Shown: positions 45,269 to 57,379, counted from the first letter of the stretch. The stretch: 64,000 nucleotides of DNA from Ensifer sp. IC3342 (GCF_020193655.1 NZ_JADYVE010000003.1:62001-126000), one strand, 5' to 3'. Numbers and translations: made by a program. Notes: generated by a model not told the origin, from the letters alone.

Positions 45269-46927
45269 ATGCCCGATTCTCTCGTCCCCAAAACGGTAAG
45301 CGTCTTCACGGAAGGATACGACGGCGCTCGCCTGAAGGCGGACGCCTTTGCCGGGTTGACTGTCGCCATCGTCGCCCTGCCGCTGTCCATGGCCATTGCG
45401 ATCGCCTCGGGCGTTACGCCAGATCGCGGGCTCTACACCGCGATCGTTGGTGGTTTTCTGGTTTCGCTCCTCGGCGGAAGCCGCGTGCAAATTGGTGGCC
45501 CTGCCGGCGCTTTCATCGTGCTCGTGGCTGCAACTGGTTCCAGGCACGGCCTCGACGGCCTGCTTCTGGCAACGGCGATGTCGGGCGTCATGCTCGTCGC
45601 CGCAGGCTACCTGCGGCTTGGCAACTACATCAAGTTCATCCCCTATCCGGTCACCGTGGGCTTTACCGCCGGGATTGCGGTGATCATCTTCGCCAGCCAA
45701 TTGCGCGATCTTTTCGGCCTCACCCTGAGCGGCCGTGAGCCCGGGCCCATCATCGAGAAACTTGCGACGCTTGGTCTTGCCGTCGGTACGGTCAGCTGGG
45801 CAGCAGTTCTTACGGCGGCGCTAACGATCGGCCTCATTCTCGTGCTGCGCAAGCTGCGGCCGCATTGGCCGGGCATGCTGATTGCTGTTACCGCCGCTTC
45901 TGCCTTCGTCGCTCTCCTGCAATTGCCGGCGGAAACGATCGGAACGCGCTTTGGCGGTATTCCGCGCGGGCTGCCTTCACCGGCACTCCCGCCCTTCTCG
46001 CTCGAGAAGGCAGCCGCCGTCTTTCCGGATGCTGTCTCCTTTGCGCTCCTCGGTGCAATCGAGTCTTTGCTGTCGGCCGTCGTCGCCGACGGGATGACCG
46101 GCCGCCGGCATCGTTCGAGCATGGAATTGATTGCGCAGGGGATCGCGAACTTCTGCTCGGCGCTCTTCGGCGGCATCTGCGTTACCGGGACGATCGCCCG
46201 CACGGCCACGAATGTGCGTGCAGGCGGAACCAGCCCGGTTTCCGGCATGCTGCATTCTCTCTTTCTCCTTCTATTCATGTTTCTCGCCGCTCCGCTCGCC
46301 AGCTACATCCCGCTCGCGGCGCTCGCCGGCGTGCTCGCCGTCGTTGCCTGGAACATGATCGAGAAGCCGGCGTTCATGGCGCTCATGCGATCCTCCTACG
46401 GCGATGCGGTCGTGCTTCTGGCGACCTTCATCATCGTCGTCTTCCGCGAACTGACGGAGGGCATCGTGATCGGCTTCGCCCTTGGCGCGGTACTTTTCAT
46501 CGACCGCATGGCAAAGAGCATCTCTGTCGGAGAAACAAAACCTCTGGAAGCTCTGAAGGAGGAGAATGGCGAGGAAGAACATCCGGTCGTCGCGGACGAT
46601 CCGGACACGGTGATCTATCGGATCTCGGGCATTTTCTTCTTCGGCTCGGCCGCAACCGTCGGCACAGTCCTCGACCGCATCGCCGACCAGCGCCGGAACT
46701 TCATTCTCGATTGCTCGGAAGTGCCCTTCATGGATTCGACCGCTGCGAATGTCATCGAGGGGACGCTGCGGAAGGCCGAGCGGACGGGCGTGCGTTTCTT
46801 CATCACCGGCGCCAGGTCGCAGGTCCGCCGCACGCTCCGCCAGCATGACGTTCGCCCGCCGCGTGTCGTGATGCGTGCCTCGGTTCAGGCGGCGCTCAAA
46901 AGTATCCGCAACGAAAAGGGCGAATGA
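45269..46927 (+). CDS. SulP family anion transporter with STAS domain
   Basis: A 552-residue inner-membrane transporter for sulfate, bicarbonate or other anions. About 10-12 membrane helices cover residues 25-420, with the family signature LYTAIVGGFLVSLLGGSRVQIGGPAGAF near 52-79 and the PLSMAIAIASG start of helix 1. A cytoplasmic STAS domain covers residues 445-545 (FFFGSAATVG and FILDCSEVPFMDSTAANVIEG), with the conserved D-S-T phosphorylation-type motif. Substrate is uncertain. Its stop is followed directly by the alaS terminator. Confidence 0.9.
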   Translation: MPDSLVPKTVSVFTEGYDGARLKADAFAGLTVAIVALPLSMAIAIASGVTPDRGLYTAIVGGFLVSLLGGSRVQIGGPAGAFIVLVAATGSRHGLDGLLLATAMSGVMLVAAGYLRLGNYIKFIPYPVTVGFTAGIAVIIFASQLRDLFGLTLSGREPGPIIEKLATLGLAVGTVSWAAVLTAALTIGLILVLRKLRPHWPGMLIAVTAASAFVALLQLPAETIGTRFGGIPRGLPSPALPPFSLEKAAAVFPDAVSFALLGAIESLLSAVVADGMTGRRHRSSMELIAQGIANFCSALFGGICVTGTIARTATNVRAGGTSPVSGMLHSLFLLLFMFLAAPLASYIPLAALAGVLAVVAWNMIEKPAFMALMRSSYGDAVVLLATFIIVVFRELTEGIVIGFALGAVLFIDRMAKSISVGETKPLEALKEENGEEEHPVVADDPDTVIYRISGIFFFGSAATVGTVLDRIADQRRNFILDCSEVPFMDSTAANVIEGTLRKAERTGVRFFITGARSQVRRTLRQHDVRPPRVVMRASVQAALKSIRNEKGE

Positions 46928-46949
46928 AAAAGGGCGCCGCAGCGCCCTT
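46925..46949 (-). terminator. terminator of alaS
   Basis: GGGCGC pairs with GCGCCC around CGCA (46932-46947), and the minus strand ends in a T-run. It is 25 bases after the alaS stop and may also act on the convergent SulP transcript. Confidence 0.85.
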
Positions 46950-46973
46950 CCCCCTGTTCAATCAAGCATGGGT

Positions 46974-49637
46974 TCAGCCGGCAAGCGCCACAGCGACCGC
47001 CTCGATCGCTTCGGCTGCACGGTTGCCATCCGGTCCGCCAGCCTGGGCCATGTCTGGGCGTCCACCGCCGCCCTTGCCGCCGAGTGCAGCGGAAGCGACG
47101 CGCACGAGATCGACGGCGCTGACTTTTGAGGTGAGGTCGTCCGTGACCGCCACCACCGCGCTCGCCTTGCCGTCGCCGGAAACACCGACGAAGGCGACGA
47201 CGCCCGAACCCAACGTCTTCTTGCCGTCATCGGCGAGGCTCTTCAGGTCCTTCGGCTCGACGCCGGACACGACCCTGCCAAGGAAGCGGACGCCCGCAAT
47301 ATCACGGGCGGCATCCGCCGAACCGTTCTGGCCATCACCGACGAGAGCAAGCTTCTTCTTAGCCTCGGTCAGTTCCCGCTCGAGCTTGCGGCGCTCGTCG
47401 AGCAGGGCCTCGACCCGTCCGAGAACGTCCGCCGGCTGGACTTTGAGCGCGGACGCCAGCGTCTTTACCCGTTCATCCTGCTCGTTGAGATAGGCGCGCG
47501 CCGCCTCGCCCGTCAGCGCCTCGATTCGACGCACGCCGGCGCCGACCGCACTCTCCGAAACGATCCGCACGAGACCGATGTCGCCGGTCGCCGACACATG
47601 CGTGCCGCCGCAGAGTTCGACCGAATAGGGTTTTCCGGCTTTCGAGCCGCGAACGCCGCGGCCCATCGAGACGACGCGGACCTCGTCGCCATATTTCTCG
47701 CCGAAGAGCGCCATGGCGCCTTCCGCGATCGCATCGTCGACGGTCATCAGTCGCGTCGTCACCGGCGAATTCTGAACGATGATCTCGTTCGCCATCTCCT
47801 CGACGACCTTCAACTCGTCGGCCGTCATCGGCTTCGGATGCGATACGTCGAAGCGCAGCCGCTCCGGCGCGACAAGCGAGCCCTTCTGGGCCACATGCGT
47901 GCCGAGCACTTCCCGCAGTGCCTCATGCAGCAGGTGGGTTGCGGAGTGATTGGAACGGAGCCGGCCGCGACGCGCATGATCGACGGTGAGGGCAGCCGCC
48001 TCGCCGGTCTTTACGCTTCCTTCGGCGACAACGCAGTAGTGGACAAAGAGCCCCTCGCCGCGCTTCTGTGTGTCGGTAACGATCAGCTTGCCGGTGTCGG
48101 TCGCGATGACGCCGGTATCGCCCATCTGACCGCCGGATTCGCCGTAGAAGGGCGTCTGGTTCAGGATCACCTGGACGTTCTCGCCCTTCGCAGCGGATTC
48201 GATTACGCCACCATCACGGACGATCGCCTGGATTACGCCTTCGGCGGCCTCGGTGTCATAGCCGAGGAATTCTGTCGCGCCGTGCCTTTCCTTGAGTTCA
48301 AACCAGATCGTCTCGGTCGCGGCTTCGCCCGATCCAGCCCAGTTGGCGCGTGCTTCGGCCTTCTGCCGTTCCATGGCCGCCGAGAAAGCATCGGTGTCGA
48401 CCGTGATGCCTTTGGCCCGCAGCGCGTCCTGCGTCAGGTCGAGCGGGAAGCCGTAGGTGTCATAAAGCTTGAAGGCAGTCTCGCCGTTGAACTGATCGCC
48501 CTCGGAAAGATCGGCCGAGGCTTCGGAAAGGAGGTTCAGACCGCGCTCCAGAGTCTTGCGGAAGCGCGTTTCTTCCAGCTTCAGCGTTTCGGAGATCAGC
48601 GCTTCGGCGCGGGCAAGCTCCGGATAGGCGCGGCCCATCTGCTCGACGAGCGCCGGCAGGAGCTTCCACATCAGGGGTTCCTGCGCGCCCAGCAACTGTG
48701 CATGGCGCATGGCGCGGCGCATGATACGGCGCAGCACGTAACCGCGGCCTTCGTTCGACGGCAGGACGCCGTCGGCGATCAGGAAGGCGGAGGAGCGCAG
48801 ATGGTCGGCGATGACGCGGTGGCTGGCGCGGCGGTCGCCCTCCGCCTTCACGCCCGTTGCTTCTTCGGAGGCCGCAATCAGCGCGCGGAAGAGATCGATG
48901 TCATAGTTATCGTGCTGGCCCTGCAGGACGGCCGCGATGCGCTCCAGGCCCATGCCGGTATCGATCGACGGGCGCGGTAGGTCGATGCGCTCTTCCTTGG
49001 TGACCTGCTCGTACTGCATGAAGACGAGGTTCCAGATCTCGATGAAGCGGTCGCCATCTTCCTCGGCGGACCCGGGCGGCCCACCCCAGATCTGCTCGCC
49101 ATGATCGTAGAAAATTTCCGAGCACGGGCCGCAGGGGCCGGTATCGCCCATTGCCCAGAAGTTATCGCTGGTCGGGATGCGGATGATGCGGTCATCGCTG
49201 AACCCGGCGATCTTTTTCCAGAGGCCGAAGGCTTCTTCGTCGGTATGGTAGACGGTCACCAGCAGGCGCTTGGCGTCAAGTCCGTATTCCTTGGTGATGA
49301 GGTTCCAGGCAAGCTCGATCGCGCGTTCCTTGAAATAGTCGCCGAACGAAAAGTTGCCGAGCATTTCGAAGAAGGTGTGGTGCCTGGCGGTGTAGCCGAC
49401 ATTGTCGAGGTCGTTATGCTTGCCTCCGGCGCGCACGCATTTCTGCGCGGTCGCCGCCGTCGAATAGGGGCGCTGCTCAAGGCCAGTAAAGACGTTCTTG
49501 AACTGCACCATGCCGGCATTGGTGAACATCAATGTCGGGTCGTTGCGCGGCACCAGGGGGCTCGACGGCACGATCTCGTGACCGTTCTTGCGGAAATAGT
49601 CGAGAAACATCGACCGGATTTCATTCACGCCGCTCAT
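46974..49637 (-). CDS. alaS: alanyl-tRNA synthetase
   Basis: Charges tRNA-Ala and edits mistakes. The 887-residue class II synthetase has motif 1-3 in its N-terminal half ([39 protein letters not shown] and [12 protein letters not shown]), and the editing-domain zinc site HSATH near residue 560 with CGGTH near 660. The C-terminal end is the glycine-rich C-Ala domain with [15 protein letters not shown] 49637 gives the conserved start [20 protein letters not shown]; the frame stays open 32 codons further upstream. It follows recA in the same direction, with a terminator between them. Confidence 0.96.
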   Translation of the reverse strand: MSGVNEIRSMFLDYFRKNGHEIVPSSPLVPRNDPTLMFTNAGMVQFKNVFTGLEQRPYSTAATAQKCVRAGGKHNDLDNVGYTARHHTFFEMLGNFSFGDYFKERAIELAWNLITKEYGLDAKRLLVTVYHTDEEAFGLWKKIAGFSDDRIIRIPTSDNFWAMGDTGPCGPCSEIFYDHGEQIWGGPPGSAEEDGDRFIEIWNLVFMQYEQVTKEERIDLPRPSIDTGMGLERIAAVLQGQHDNYDIDLFRALIAASEEATGVKAEGDRRASHRVIADHLRSSAFLIADGVLPSNEGRGYVLRRIMRRAMRHAQLLGAQEPLMWKLLPALVEQMGRAYPELARAEALISETLKLEETRFRKTLERGLNLLSEASADLSEGDQFNGETAFKLYDTYGFPLDLTQDALRAKGITVDTDAFSAAMERQKAEARANWAGSGEAATETIWFELKERHGATEFLGYDTEAAEGVIQAIVRDGGVIESAAKGENVQVILNQTPFYGESGGQMGDTGVIATDTGKLIVTDTQKRGEGLFVHYCVVAEGSVKTGEAAALTVDHARRGRLRSNHSATHLLHEALREVLGTHVAQKGSLVAPERLRFDVSHPKPMTADELKVVEEMANEIIVQNSPVTTRLMTVDDAIAEGAMALFGEKYGDEVRVVSMGRGVRGSKAGKPYSVELCGGTHVSATGDIGLVRIVSESAVGAGVRRIEALTGEAARAYLNEQDERVKTLASALKVQPADVLGRVEALLDERRKLERELTEAKKKLALVGDGQNGSADAARDIAGVRFLGRVVSGVEPKDLKSLADDGKKTLGSGVVAFVGVSGDGKASAVVAVTDDLTSKVSAVDLVRVASAALGGKGGGGRPDMAQAGGPDGNRAAEAIEAVAVALAG

Positions 49638-49802
49638 CTTGCGTCCTATCTGTGCACCGTACCCGGTCGCGACCGCATTTTTATCGGGCCGCGCACCGCT
49701 GTATTCAACCCCGCGTCTATCCGATAGACACACCCGCCAACAACGTCAGTCGCTGGAACCACAGGCTTTTATCTTCCGCGTCCCACGCTGTCCAGACGGC
49801 AG

Positions 49803-49833
49803 CAAAAACCGGCCGTCAGTGACGACGGCCGGT
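49803..49833 (-). terminator. terminator of recA
   Basis: ACCGGCCGTC (49808-49817) pairs with GACGGCCGGT (49824-49833); the minus strand then has a run of T residues. It lies 26 bases after the recA stop and separates recA from alaS. Confidence 0.9.
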
Positions 49834-49858
49834 CTCGCAATGTTCCGATGCCTAGGTA

Positions 49859-50944
<1,086 letters not shown>

Positions 50945-51072
50945 TTGGTCCCACCTTTAGGTTATTGAAGCTATCGAGGCAATGAAGCCGCCGCAGGAGT
51001 TTTTGTACATGTTTTGTTCTGCTTTGGCAATAGAGTGGCAACCAGTTGAATTGTAATGGCTATTTACGTTGC

Positions 51073-51087
51073 GTTCGTTTCTTGTTC
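51073..51087 (-). promoter_or_regulatory. LexA (SOS) box of recA
   Basis: On the plus strand the site reads GTTC (51073-51076), seven bases, GTTC (51084-51087); on the recA strand it is GAAC-N7-GAAC, the direct-repeat operator known for LexA in alphaproteobacteria. It lies about 130 bases before the recA ATG, a spacing that suits a long recA leader. Confidence 0.8.
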
Positions 51088-51212
51088 ACGGACATTGTAC
51101 CACATTTTCACAGGGCCTTGCAGAAGTGCGGCCAAGCTTGGCGATACCGGTGCGATTCGCGACCGTGCCGCGTTTGTGATTTTGGATTGAAGCAGTCCAA
51201 AGAGGAGCTTTT

Positions 51213-52160
51213 ATGAAGAAACGGGAAATCGCCGTGTTCGGCGGCGCCCACATCGACCGTCGCGGCCGCATCAGCGGCGTCACCGCTCCCGGCGCGAGCA
51301 ATCCCGGCTCGTGGTTCGAGGAAGCGGGCGGCGGCGGCTTCAACGCGGCGAGAAACCTTTCCCGCCTCGGGCACAGCGTACGAATGATCAGCCCGCGTGG
51401 CGGCGATGCTGCAGGCGAGACGGTGGCGGCTGCCGCGGCCGCAGCCGGTGTAATCGATTGCCCCTTTACCTTTCTCGACCGGAAGACGCCGAGCTACACG
51501 GCGATCCTTGAAAACGACGGCAACCTCGTCATCGCGCTTGCCGACATGGAGCTCTACCAGTTGTTTTCGCCGCGCCGGCTGCAGCAGCGCGCGATCCGTG
51601 AACTGTTGGCGGCAAGCGATCTGGTGCTGATGGATGCGAACCTGCCCGAGGAGACACTCTCCGCGCTGGTCAGCGTGGCGTCCAGGGGCGACCGGATTGT
51701 CGCCGGCATCGCCGTGTCACCAGCGAAGGTAACGCGGTTCAGGGAATGCCTCGGCGGGCTCAGTTTCCTGTTCATGAACGAAGCCGAAGCGCGTGCCCTG
51801 ACCGGGACGGACGCCGCAGAGGCTGCAGACTGGCCATCGCTCTTGCGCGAGGCCGGTCTGACGGGCGGCGTCGTAACACGCGGCGGCGCCGCCGCTGTCG
51901 CCTTCGACCGTGACGAGGCCTGCCTCGTCGTGCCACCCGCACTCCCGGCGCTAGCGGACGTCACGGGCGCGGGCGACGCATTGGCGTCTGGATTCTTGGC
52001 GGCGCGGCTTTCAGGTCTCGATCTTGCCGACTGCCTGCGCCATGGCATTGCCGCCGCGGGGATAACGCTCCGCTCGCCTTTTTCCGTTTCGCAAGAATTG
52101 TCTCCAAGCAACCTCGAAGAGGCGGTGGCTCTTGTGCCGGCGCCGCAAATGCTGTCATGA
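51213..52160 (+). CDS. psuK: pseudouridine kinase (PfkB family)
   Basis: A 315-residue PfkB sugar kinase, most probably phosphorylating pseudouridine. The family motifs are GGGGFNAARNLSRLGHSVRMISPRGGD (about residues 38-64) and the ATP-binding DVTGAGDALASGFLAARLSG near 250-270 with the catalytic aspartate. ATG 51213 is preceded by AGAGGAG seven bases before it. The pseudouridine assignment rests on the next gene, psuG, in the same direction; other PfkB substrates would be possible without it. Confidence 0.88.
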   Translation: MKKREIAVFGGAHIDRRGRISGVTAPGASNPGSWFEEAGGGGFNAARNLSRLGHSVRMISPRGGDAAGETVAAAAAAAGVIDCPFTFLDRKTPSYTAILENDGNLVIALADMELYQLFSPRRLQQRAIRELLAASDLVLMDANLPEETLSALVSVASRGDRIVAGIAVSPAKVTRFRECLGGLSFLFMNEAEARALTGTDAAEAADWPSLLREAGLTGGVVTRGGAAAVAFDRDEACLVVPPALPALADVTGAGDALASGFLAARLSGLDLADCLRHGIAAAGITLRSPFSVSQELSPSNLEEAVALVPAPQMLS

Positions 52161-52294
52161 GAACCGTTGAACGCCGGGCGGGACGAAAGCGCGCGCAGCA
52201 TCTGTCCGCATCTCGCTCCGAACCTCTTTGGAAACGATCTCGATGATCCTTGGTTGATTAAAACCCAACGTGATCGCGATTTAAGGATAGATTC

Positions 52295-53224
52295 ATGACC
52301 AAACCCTCCTCCCCGTCTCTGCCGATGGAATTTTCCGATGAAGTCGCGGCCGCCAGCGCACGCGGCGCGCCAATCGTCGCGCTGGAATCGACGATCATCA
52401 CCCATGGCATGCCCTACCCCGGCAACCTCAACATGGCCCGCAGCGTCGAGGCGATCATCCGTGAACAGGGCGCCGTGCCCGCAACGATTGCGGTCATTCA
52501 CGGTGTCCTTCACATTGGCCTCGACGACGCGAAGCTGGAAGCACTTTCGAAGACGGAAGGCGCCATGAAGCTCTCGCGCGCCGATCTTGCCTTCGCCATC
52601 GCCGAACGGCGCACAGGCGCCACGACCGTGGCGGCTACGATGATAGCCGCGGCGCGCGCCGGCATCAGCGTCTTTGCCACCGGCGGGATCGGCGGCGTTC
52701 ACCGAGGCGCGGAGCAGAGCTTCGATATTTCCGCTGATCTCGACGAACTCGCTCGCACCGGCGTCATCGTTGTCTGCGCGGGCGCCAAGGCCATTCTCGA
52801 CATTCCGAAGACGCTCGAGGTGCTGGAGACACGCGGCGTTCCAGTCGTCACCTATGACAGCGAAAGCTTCCCGGCCTTCTGGTCGCGCGATTCCGGCATC
52901 AAGAGTCCGCTGATGCTGAACAGCCCCGCCGCGATCGCCAATTTCCAGAAAATGCGCGACCTGCTCGGCATCGACGGCGGCATGCTCGTTGCCAATCCGG
53001 TTCCCGAAGAGAGCGAAATTCCGCGCGAAGAGATGGAAATCTACATCACCCGCGCGCTCGACAATGCCGCGAGCGACGAGATTGTCGGTAAAGCCGTCAC
53101 GCCTTATCTGCTCGACAACCTTTTCCACATGACCGACGGCCGCAGCCTCGAAACCAATATCGCACTCGTGGAAAACAATGCCCGTCTTGCCGCCGAAATC
53201 GCCGTTGCACTGACGGCGAAGTAG
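52295..53224 (+). CDS. psuG: pseudouridine-5'-phosphate glycosidase
   Basis: Splits pseudouridine 5'-phosphate to ribose 5-phosphate and uracil, using a manganese-dependent lysine reaction. The 309-residue sequence has the family features VALESTIITHGMPYPGNLNMA (about residues 28-48), GKLSRAD-type catalytic region KLSRADLAFAIAERRTGATTVAATM, ATGGIGGVHRGAEQSFDISADL and the EVPAF-like FPAFWSRDSG. Together with psuK it forms a complete pseudouridine salvage route. The 134-base gap between the two genes holds no obvious feature. Confidence 0.93.
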   Translation: MTKPSSPSLPMEFSDEVAAASARGAPIVALESTIITHGMPYPGNLNMARSVEAIIREQGAVPATIAVIHGVLHIGLDDAKLEALSKTEGAMKLSRADLAFAIAERRTGATTVAATMIAAARAGISVFATGGIGGVHRGAEQSFDISADLDELARTGVIVVCAGAKAILDIPKTLEVLETRGVPVVTYDSESFPAFWSRDSGIKSPLMLNSPAAIANFQKMRDLLGIDGGMLVANPVPEESEIPREEMEIYITRALDNAASDEIVGKAVTPYLLDNLFHMTDGRSLETNIALVENNARLAAEIAVALTAK

Positions 53225-53262
53225 GCCAAACAAACACACTCTTCCTGGAATTACTTAAAGAA

Positions 53263-53283
53263 GGCCCGGCACTAGACCGGGCC
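53263..53283. terminator. shared hairpin between psuG and cckA
   Basis: GGCCCGG (53263-53269) pairs with CCGGGCC (53277-53283). Located between the convergent psuG and cckA stops. The T-run is poor on both strands (CTTTAAGT on the minus side), so it may be weak or Rho-assisted. Confidence 0.55.
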
Positions 53284-53309
53284 TATTCACGCCCGGGTAT
53301 CGACGCCGA

Positions 53310-55931
53310 TCAAGAATCCAGCATCTCGCGAACGGCCACGGCCAGTTGTTTCAGCGAGAATGGCTTCGGCAGGAAACCGAATTTCGCATCGGCCGGGAGG
53401 TTGCGCGCAAAAGCGTCTTCCGCGTAACCCGACACGAAGATGAACTTCAAGTCCGGGTACTTCTTGCGCAGTTCGCGCAGCAGCGTCGGCCCATCCATCT
53501 CCGGCATCACGACGTCCGATACGACGATGTCGACCGCGCCGTTGAGTTCGTCCATGATGTCGAGCGCTTCAACGCCCGATCCGGCCTCGTGGACGGTGTA
53601 GCCGCGCGTCTCGAGCATGCGCTTGCCGCCGCGGCGCACCGCTTCCTCGTCCTCGACCAGGAGCACGACAGCGGAATCGCCAGTGAGGTCCGCAGGCTCC
53701 GGCTCCGCCTTGGGCGCAGGCGCCACGACCAAGTCGCTGGCGGCCGGCATCGGCACTTCGGTTGTCGACGAGGCCCCGGCTGCGACTTCCTCGCGGATTT
53801 CCTCGACATGGCGAGGCAGCAGAATGCGGAAGGTGGTGCCCTTGCCGACTTCCGACTCCGGATAGATATAGCCGCCCGACTGTTTGACGATGCCGTAGAC
53901 CATCGAAAGACCGAGGCCGGTGCCCTTGCCGACTTCCTTCGTTGTGAAGAAGGGCTCGAAGATCTTGTCCATGATCTCCTGCGGAATGCCGGTGCCCTGG
54001 TCGGCAACCTCGACCATGACGAAGTCGTCCTCCGGCAGTTCCCGGCGTCCGAGTGCTGCCACTTCGCTCGCCGGCAGATTTCGCGTCCGCAGCGTGATCG
54101 TTCCGCCTTCGGGCATGGCATCCCGTGCATTGACGGCAAGATTGAGCAGGACCTGCTCGAACTGGCCGAGATCGGTCTTCACCGGCCAGAGGTCTCGGCC
54201 GTAGTCGACCTCGACCTTGACATTGGTGCCGGTCATCCGGTCGACCAGCATGCGCAGATCGCCGATGACGTCGGTGAGGTTGAGCACGGTCGGGCGCATC
54301 GTCTGCTTGCGCGAGAAGGCGAGCAGTTGCCGCACGAGCACGGCGGCACGATTGGCGTTGCGCTTGATTTCCATCAGGTCGGCGAAGGTCGCATCCGCGG
54401 GCCGCGCGGAGAGCAAGAGGTGGTCGGAGGAAAGCAGGATCGCGGTCAGCACATTGTTGAAATCGTGGGCGATGCCGCCTGCGAGCGTCCCCACCGCATT
54501 CATCTTCTGCGTCTGCGCCATCTGGGTCTCGAGCGCCTTCTGCTCCGTGATCTCCAGCGCATAGATGATCGCCGCCTCCTCAGGCGCCTGATCGCTCTGA
54601 TCGATCACGGCGTTGACGTAGAAGCGGAAATGTCGTGCCTCGTCGTTCGGATGCAAGGCGTCGATCGGCGCGATGTCGCTCTGCCGGTCCTTCGCCGCCG
54701 CAAGCGCTTCCTGCAAGCGGCCTTTTTCGGATTTGTGGACCACCGTTTCGATCAGCGCGCCGCGCTCGACGTCGTCCTGCGAAACGAGACCTGCAAACAG
54801 CTTCAGGAAAGGAGCGTTGGTCCTCAGGATCCGCCCGTCGCCGTCGACGGAGGCGATCGCCATCGGCGTGTTGTTGAAGAAGCGCGTGAAGCGCATGGCG
54901 GCGTTGGAGGCCGACTGATCGCCGTCATCGTCTTCGCGCGACATGACGATCGTCCGGCTTTCACCAGGCGCACCGTCACGGGTCGACGAGACACGGTGGA
55001 TCAGACGCACCGGCAGGCTCTGGCCATTCGTCTTGCGCAGGTCGAGATCAAGAACTTTCGTCTTCTTGAGGCCCGGCTCGGCCTGGACCGACTGGACGAG
55101 CGCGAGCCCCTCGCCCGCAACGACATCGGCAATAGTGGTCGAACCCGGCTGGAATTTGGTGAGGTCGATGCCGAGCCAATCGGCAAGGGTGGCGTTGATA
55201 TAGAAGATCTCGCCTTTGCGTCCGGCGGAGAAGAAACCGGCAGGTGCATGATCAAGATAGTCGATCGCGTTCTGCAGTTCCTTGAAGAAACGCTCCTGGT
55301 CGTCGCGTTCGGCCGTGATGTCGGCGATCTGCCAGAGATAGAGCGGGTTTCTGTCGCTGTCCTCCAGGGGCAGGACGCGAGCCTTGAGGCGGAACCAGTG
55401 GGCCCCGGAGGCGATCGACGCGCCGTTTGCGAGCGGCTTCAGCAGCCGGAATTCCTCGTGCCCCTTCTTGCCTTCGTGGAGACCGTTGGTGAGCCGATAG
55501 ATCGCCTCGGTCGCTTCGCGATTCCTGGAGAGAATGGTCTCGAGCGACTGGACGCCGGCGGCGCTCTTGGCGCCGGTCAGCGCGCCATAGGCGGCGTTAG
55601 CATAGATGATCCGTCCCCTGCGGTCGGTGACGATCGTGCCATCTTCGTGGGCATCGAGGAAGGCACGCGCCAGCTCGTCGGGACGCGTCTGCGGCATGAC
55701 TTCGATGAAACCGATCACCGACGAGACCAGGAAGAAAATGCCGACCATCGCCAGCACGCCGAGGATGCCAAGGACGATTTCGTTCTCTAGCTGGTTCTTG
55801 AAGACGACGAAGGCGGCTGCCGACGCGGTGAGCACGATCGCCAGCAGGATGATCCGCAAGACCGTACCCGGCCGGACGCCGCGGTCAACAACCGGCATCT
55901 GGTAGTCACCTGACTGCCGCAATTTCGTCAT
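53310..55931 (-). CDS. cckA: cell-cycle hybrid histidine kinase CckA
   Basis: Membrane kinase-phosphatase at the head of the CckA-ChpT-CtrA cell-cycle pathway. Two membrane helices lie at about residues 24-45 and 52-75. PAS domains follow (near 85-210, 215-325 and 345-465), then a dimerisation domain with phospho-acceptor H489 in GIAHDFNN, an ATPase domain ([18 protein letters not shown]) and a C-terminal receiver with phospho-acceptor D806 in [11 protein letters not shown]. This 873-residue layout is that of rhizobial CckA. It is monocistronic; a repeat element lies in its upstream region. Confidence 0.93.
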   Translation of the reverse strand: MTKLRQSGDYQMPVVDRGVRPGTVLRIILLAIVLTASAAAFVVFKNQLENEIVLGILGVLAMVGIFFLVSSVIGFIEVMPQTRPDELARAFLDAHEDGTIVTDRRGRIIYANAAYGALTGAKSAAGVQSLETILSRNREATEAIYRLTNGLHEGKKGHEEFRLLKPLANGASIASGAHWFRLKARVLPLEDSDRNPLYLWQIADITAERDDQERFFKELQNAIDYLDHAPAGFFSAGRKGEIFYINATLADWLGIDLTKFQPGSTTIADVVAGEGLALVQSVQAEPGLKKTKVLDLDLRKTNGQSLPVRLIHRVSSTRDGAPGESRTIVMSREDDDGDQSASNAAMRFTRFFNNTPMAIASVDGDGRILRTNAPFLKLFAGLVSQDDVERGALIETVVHKSEKGRLQEALAAAKDRQSDIAPIDALHPNDEARHFRFYVNAVIDQSDQAPEEAAIIYALEITEQKALETQMAQTQKMNAVGTLAGGIAHDFNNVLTAILLSSDHLLLSARPADATFADLMEIKRNANRAAVLVRQLLAFSRKQTMRPTVLNLTDVIGDLRMLVDRMTGTNVKVEVDYGRDLWPVKTDLGQFEQVLLNLAVNARDAMPEGGTITLRTRNLPASEVAALGRRELPEDDFVMVEVADQGTGIPQEIMDKIFEPFFTTKEVGKGTGLGLSMVYGIVKQSGGYIYPESEVGKGTTFRILLPRHVEEIREEVAAGASSTTEVPMPAASDLVVAPAPKAEPEPADLTGDSAVVLLVEDEEAVRRGGKRMLETRGYTVHEAGSGVEALDIMDELNGAVDIVVSDVVMPEMDGPTLLRELRKKYPDLKFIFVSGYAEDAFARNLPADAKFGFLPKPFSLKQLAVAVREMLDS

Positions 55932-55977
55932 CGGTCCTCACCTGCCGCTGCGGCCGCGCGCGACCACACTGCTATCA

Positions 55978-56094
55978 TACACAGCGCCGTGCCCCTTGTT
56001 CAGGCGCGCAAGGCTCGCTGCAATCCCTTGAGTTGCTGCATAATCTATCCCCAAATCGATCCCGGCTTAAGGAATCATGCAGTAGCCGGTGTCC
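55978..56094 (-). repeat. double-hairpin dispersed repeat, copy C (diverged)
   Basis: Inverted relative to copy A and full length but diverged. The order is an ACAGCGCCG end, GCGCGCAAGG, CTTGAGTTGCTGCATAAT, AATCGAT and TTAAGG with AATCATGCAG. It fills the 370-base region between the cckA start and the FliO-like gene, so it is in the cckA promoter region. Apart from this repeat, that region contains no gene that I can support. Confidence 0.7.
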
Positions 56095-56301
56095 GACCAA
56101 CGCTTCGCGAAATCCGCAAGTGCCTTTCCCGCGTTCGGATCATCGAACTGGAATCATCTTTAACAATCAGAGATAACAGCAAAAAGCGTCTCTGCGGAAG
56201 CATCCCGGTCAATTCACAGGGAATGTCGGGCGCAAGCTTGTCCCGGCCTGAAAAAAGCCGTCAAATATTGACATGCGGGGCAGGCAGAAGGAGTTCAGCC
56301 T

Positions 56302-57276
56302 ATGATCGAAACCATTGTCGGGGACAACGGCAGCCGATTCATCATCGCCGCCGCAGCCGTTGCCGTCGGGCTCTTGTGCCTTGTAGCCGTGCTCTGGATC
56401 ATGCGCCACAGACCCTCCTCCCCCTTTGTGCGCGGCGGCAAGAACAGGCAGCCGAGACTCGCCGTCCTCGACGCCGCAGCCGTCGACGCGCGCCGCCGCC
56501 TCGTGCTTGTTCGCCGCGATGACGTCGAACATCTCATCATGATCGGTGGCCCGACGGATATTGTCATCGAAAGTCGAATTGCGCCGGACGGGGCTCCAGC
56601 GGCACAGGTGAGTGCAGCCGTTGCCGCAGAGCAAAAGGCCGCCGAGGCGCCGAAGGCCCCGCCGCGACCTGAGCCGAAGCCCACCCCCGCGCCGGCTCCG
56701 GCGGAAGCAACAGCGCCCGCCGAGGAGCGGCCTGTTGCGCGCATGGAAGAGCGGGCGCAGGCAGCGGCTCCGCGAGTGGAGCCGGAACCGCCCATCCGCC
56801 TTGCCGCCGAGCAAAGACCCGCGACCGCGCAACCATCCCAGCAACAGCCGCCTGTAAGGGTTTCGCCGCCCGTGTCCGCGATTCCCACCGTTTCCGCCAT
56901 AGAACGTGCGGAAGATATTTTCGACGTTGCCCGCGAGCGGGTGTTGCCAGTGGCGCCGCGGCGCGAGCAGGCGCCAATGCAATCGGGCTCAATGCAAGGT
57001 GCCTCCGTGCCGACGGCGCAAACACAGACGACGCCGATTCAACCGGCCGTGTCGGACAGAGTTTCGGATTTCGAGCGGATTCTCGATGCGGAGATCAGCG
57101 GCGATCTCCAGCGGTTGACGCCCTCTGTTGCGGCCCAATCGGAGAGCCGACCGATTGCGGGCGGCCGCCAGGAACCCTTGCTCGGCGGTACACCGGACAA
57201 TATCCGCAAGGAGCCGACGATCGAAGAGGAAATGACCCGCATGCTCGCCGACATTTCGGCCGGGCGTAAGCCCTGA
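56302..57276 (+). CDS. fliO: FliO-like flagellar biosynthesis protein
   Basis: A 324-residue inner-membrane protein with one membrane segment at about residues 13-33. The FliO-type cytoplasmic segment follows: LAVLDAAAVDARRRLVLVRRDDVEHLIMIGGPTDIVIESRI (about residues 51-91), matching the family's core that assists assembly of the flagellar export gate with FliP. The rest is a long proline/alanine-rich, disordered tail with a short conserved end (EEEMTRMLADISAGRKP). It is encoded next to cckA and dksA instead of a flagellar cluster. The domain match is good; its flagellar role is inferred. Confidence 0.72.
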   Translation: MIETIVGDNGSRFIIAAAAVAVGLLCLVAVLWIMRHRPSSPFVRGGKNRQPRLAVLDAAAVDARRRLVLVRRDDVEHLIMIGGPTDIVIESRIAPDGAPAAQVSAAVAAEQKAAEAPKAPPRPEPKPTPAPAPAEATAPAEERPVARMEERAQAAAPRVEPEPPIRLAAEQRPATAQPSQQQPPVRVSPPVSAIPTVSAIERAEDIFDVARERVLPVAPRREQAPMQSGSMQGASVPTAQTQTTPIQPAVSDRVSDFERILDAEISGDLQRLTPSVAAQSESRPIAGGRQEPLLGGTPDNIRKEPTIEEEMTRMLADISAGRKP

Positions 57277-57379
57277 GCGCGGTGGAAACCACGGGAGGTG
57301 GTTTCCGGTTTGGCGGCGAACGATCGGGATGATCCTGGATCGTCAGTCGGTATGCTCGCCCCACGCAACCCTAAAAAGA

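Noticed and set aside
51554..53239. 561-codon open frame opposite psuK and psuG
   Set aside because: It spans two real genes and the gap between them and shows no conserved motif.
53346..55790. 814-codon open frame opposite cckA
   Set aside because: The cckA frame has complete kinase, PAS and receiver motifs; the opposite frame has none and a skewed composition.
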